From Isoetes taiwanensis (taxonomy: Eukaryota > Streptophyta > Lycopodiopsida > Isoetales > Isoetaceae), in assembly GCA_021234155.1 (NCBI GenBank), contig JAJEKV010000010.1, positions 17,829,418-17,893,417 of the forward strand: a stretch of 64,000 bases of DNA. Direction: 5' to 3'. A model generated the notes under the pieces. That model was not told where the DNA came from and did no database searches. It saw nothing but the letters and a program-made list of their open reading frames with translations. Made by a program: the position numbers and the translations under genes. Below, piece by piece: positions 61,371 to 64,000 of this stretch. Positions within the stretch are counted from its first letter, which is position 1. Each line of letters opens with the position of its first letter.

Positions 61371-62197
61371 TTATTGGCCTGTTGTCATTTATTTAGGCTA
61401 CTTCAATCCTACACTTTTCATGTACCATCTTCATCTTAATTTAAGAATGTTTTTGCTATATATTGTTTATGTAGTTCAATGCGCACTTTGTCTATAAGTT
61501 TTGCTATATTGTTTATATCTACTTCAATGCTTGTGCAAGGGATGCTTAAAACTTACCAAGTGCTTAAACAAAAATTGCCAAAACACTAGGTAAAATATAT
61601 ATGTTTAGTACTAGGTGCGGTTACTTCTTGTTATGCTATATAACCTGTTTAAAGATAGTCGTTTATTGCATGTGTGCTCTTGTGTTCCAAAGGCTTACTC
61701 ACAAGCAATTCCGCCGAAACTAATTAAAATGCTTAGTGTTTGAGCTAGAGCACCTTTGTTACATTCAAGCGAGAATATGGACTGTACAAAGAATTCAATG
61801 TTTTGCCACCGCATGGATAATAGAAGTAAGAACATCACATGAATTCATTCTTTACTTAATAGAAAAAAAAACAAAATGTGATGCTTGAAAAAAAGAAGTA
61901 TATGAGACAAAAAACTTCATATATTTGATAGACAAAATGAACATTTGATAGAGAAAGAAAATGACAAACAAAGAACAAAAAACAAAGAACGAAAAAGAAC
62001 ATCCGATACGAAAGTGGTAGAGACAAAAATCTTTTATATTAACAAAATTTTTTACAAAAAAAAGGCCTTCGTGCCGGTGTCTTCGAGGGGTAGGTGTCTT
62101 GGGGGTGTCTTTGAACGGGGGTGGTGTCTTCGGGGGGTGGTGTCTTGGGGGTGTGTCTTGAGGGGCTTTCGGCTCACTCCACACATTCTCCTCCAAT
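61371..62197. other. Spacer with GGTGTCTT minisatellite
   Basis: At 62077-62165 a G/T-rich unit like GGGGGTGGTGTCTT repeats about six times. On the minus strand this reads as a Pro/Thr/His-rich peptide (PPRHHPPKTPPPFKDTPKTP) that may be by-product or a low-complexity tail. The rest is AT-rich and non-coding. Confidence 0.4.
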
Positions 62198-63540
62198 TCA
62201 CCTCCTCCTCCTCCTCTTGGTGGGGCTCTTAATGTTCAACTCTCGAAAACCAAATTGTTTTTCTTCTTCTTCATCTGCCTCTTCCTCTTCCTCTTCATCC
62301 TCTTCTTCCTCAGAATTGTCCACTTCCTCTTCTTCAGAATTCTCCACTTCCTCTTCTTCCTCTTCTTCCCCGCTCCACTTCCCTTTCGACTTACGAAACA
62401 AGAAAATCATCAATGTTAGAACAAAAGAAAAACAAAACAAAAAAAAATTGCAAAACAAAATAATACCTTTTTCTTCCTCTCGGTCTTCAGTGTCTGTTGC
62501 CAAATCTGGACGAACCGGCTCGAAAAAATAAGCGTTCCTGTTTGAGTTGTTCCTTACTTAGCAGCCTTTTGATAACAGCACCTGCACCATCATGTTCACC
62601 TTTACCATGAGCAGTGGCAAAGTAGTTCCACACTATTTCCTTGTCATTCATTGTGAAGTACCTGCCTAAGAAAAAAAAAGGTTTTCCTGACTTGAATTGT
62701 GATGAGCAGCCATCACTCCAAACCCAATGCTTCTCATACTCTATTTCCTGTTCCTTAAGCCATGCAACATGCTTTTGTAGGCAGTGTTCCACAAATAATG
62801 AGTCATGCACTTTATCATCAGAAATGTAAAAGTGAGTCTCTTTTATGATCTTCCTACCATTGTTGAGTCTATTCGTGATCTGCTCCAATCTTACATTCTT
62901 TTTTCTTCTTTGGGCGGTCTTCTTAAATCCCGCGACAGAACAGAATATCGACACTTTTGTCATGTCTATATGTTATGTGAACAAGTATAGAAACTTGGTT
63001 TGTATGCCGCATCATTGACCGGGCTCATTCTCGATCTTGATGTTTGTAATTTTTGCAAAGTCAATAATGTATACAATTGTATCTTCCGAAATGATGACAC
63101 ACAATTGCTTAAACCGATTGGCCTGCCAATGTGCTATGTAATTGTGTGGAACAAAATCTGATATTACCTTCTTCACATCCTCTTGAAACTCTTTGGGACT
63201 TCTCTCCTTCTGTACTAATCTCAAGACAGGTTTGTACCTCAAAGCCTTTCTTGGATCCCTGAATTCTCTCGTCTCCGTCCACGTGTTGCTTTTCAAATGT
63301 CTTCCAAGTAACTAGTACCGAACCCGTGCCATCCATTTCCGTGGACATTTTCTAATTCTATCCAACCCACATTTTTACACGCCAACATCAAGCGCTTATG
63401 ATCAAACCACTCCTCATCATCACCTTTTGCCGCACCACTTGTCTCCATAAATCACCGATGCACTTGATTGTATGCTCCTTGGCTGCACATTCGGGCGGGG
63501 CCACAAATCTCACATGGCGGTTGCAATTGTCATGAACTCC
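62198..63540 (-). pseudogene. Decayed gene of the WSDG/GHGKG repetitive family (possible DDE transposase)
   Basis: On the minus strand, in order across frames: a Cys cluster (CEICGPARMC, about 63520), a segment reading VGWIELENVHGNGWHGFG, then FVPHNYIAHWQANRFKQLC and TIVYIIDFAKI. The region at 62963-62487 has HFYISDDKVHDSLFVEHC, HWVWSDGCSSQFKSGKPFFF and the very characteristic AHGKGEHDGAGAVIKR. Similar IDF..N, FSDG..QF and HGKG..DG..KR motifs occur in a multicopy protein family of invertebrates and fish. The three spaced Asp suggest an RNase H-like nuclease, which is inference. An acidic tail (runs of Glu) lies at 62389-62198. Frameshifts occur near 63000 and 62530. Confidence 0.55.
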
Positions 63541-64000
63541 ACCCGATTTTCTCAGTCCGTTCAATCCCCTCGCATGATGTATTCAAATTTCAAGTGGTAA
63601 ATGCAACAAAGATGTATGCCTCTCACGCGCATCCTCCTTACAAAACTTCGGTTTCAACCTCTCAAAAGTCTGCAATAATGCAATTTTGATATGAGGATTC
63701 TCCTCTCTAAACCCGAGGTAGAATTGCAACCTAGCAGGGAAATCGTGTGAATGCCAAATAAATGCTATATATAATGAACCCTACAATATAGGATGAATAC
63801 TTACTTGGTGACTTCAAGAAGGTGAATTGGATGTTCCATCTTTATTCCCTGCCTCTCGATACATACTTCCTCACGCCTTTCTTGTATGGAGAAACTCTTG
63901 TATTTTCTCGTCTAGAACTTGATAAATGACTTCTCTATTGTAATCTAACATGCTATCCATCCGCTTCCTCCTCCCGAACATTGACCAAAGTCCTTCCCTT
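63541..64000. other. Window edge, probable upstream part of the same decayed gene
   Basis: Minus-strand fragments near 63985-63860 (for example DSMLDYNREVIYQVLDEKIQ) are open but unrecognised and could belong to the N-terminus of the gene to the left. The window ends here. Confidence 0.25.

Noticed and set aside
62390-62466. Intron joining the acidic tail to the upstream exon of the GHGKG gene
   Set aside because: GT and AG are present, but splicing there shifts the frame into an early stop.

Overview
This window is nuclear DNA of a land plant. Genes have GT..AG introns, some only 68-90 bases long. The housekeeping genes are plant-type (KRR1, a GET2-like receptor, a SPIKE1-type DOCK fragment), and the rest is dense in PIF/Harbinger, hAT, Helitron and LINE elements. 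Three things hint at a seed-free plant such as a fern or lycophyte, which is inference only: a class I cyclic-nucleotide phosphodiesterase remnant, a hAT element of the ZMYM/KIAA1586-like kind, and a repetitive gene carrying the GHGKG-type motif better known from animals.

Layout. 1-2.9 kb: intergenic, with an 80-bp Tourist-like MITE. 2.9-6.5 kb: a complete two-gene PIF/Harbinger element with exact TAA target duplications, now inactivated by point lesions. 7-11 kb: broken host gene pieces, namely phosphodiesterase exons (+) and SPIKE1 exons (-). 11.3-12.7 kb: a degenerate AT-rich array, a tRNA-like SINE head and a 112-bp tandem repeat. 13.7-18.2 kb: a decayed LINE (-) split by a 1.7-kb poly(A)-tailed insertion with its own target duplication. 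20.2-22.0 kb: a GET2-like gene (-). 22.5-22.8 kb: two abutting foldbacks. 25.7-26.3 kb: a PPR pseudogene. 27.0-27.5 kb: an intronless cyclin-like ORF (+). 28.5-33.8 kb: an apparently intact multi-exon KRR1 gene (-) with a telo-box at its probable promoter.

33.9-52.4 kb: three same-family Helitrons, all on the minus strand, joined head to tail with no spacer (CTAG directly against TC) and bounded as a whole by host A and T. The first-transcribed member carries a ruined Rep/helicase gene. The middle one (11.5 kb) holds ABC1-kinase and LRR-receptor fragments, a GC-rich long inverted repeat and a nearly complete hAT transposase. The last ends about 0.2 kb upstream of KRR1. 52.4-55.2 kb: palindromes, a minisatellite and an internally deleted LINE with target duplications. 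55.2-64 kb: mostly non-coding, with a RING-like ORF, an FCP1/NIF-type phosphatase pseudogene and a decayed gene with DDE-like spacing.

The likely functional host genes are KRR1 (40S ribosome biogenesis) and the GET2-like gene (tail-anchored protein insertion). They are unrelated in role and do not form an operon-like unit. Everything else looks like mobile DNA or relics of it.
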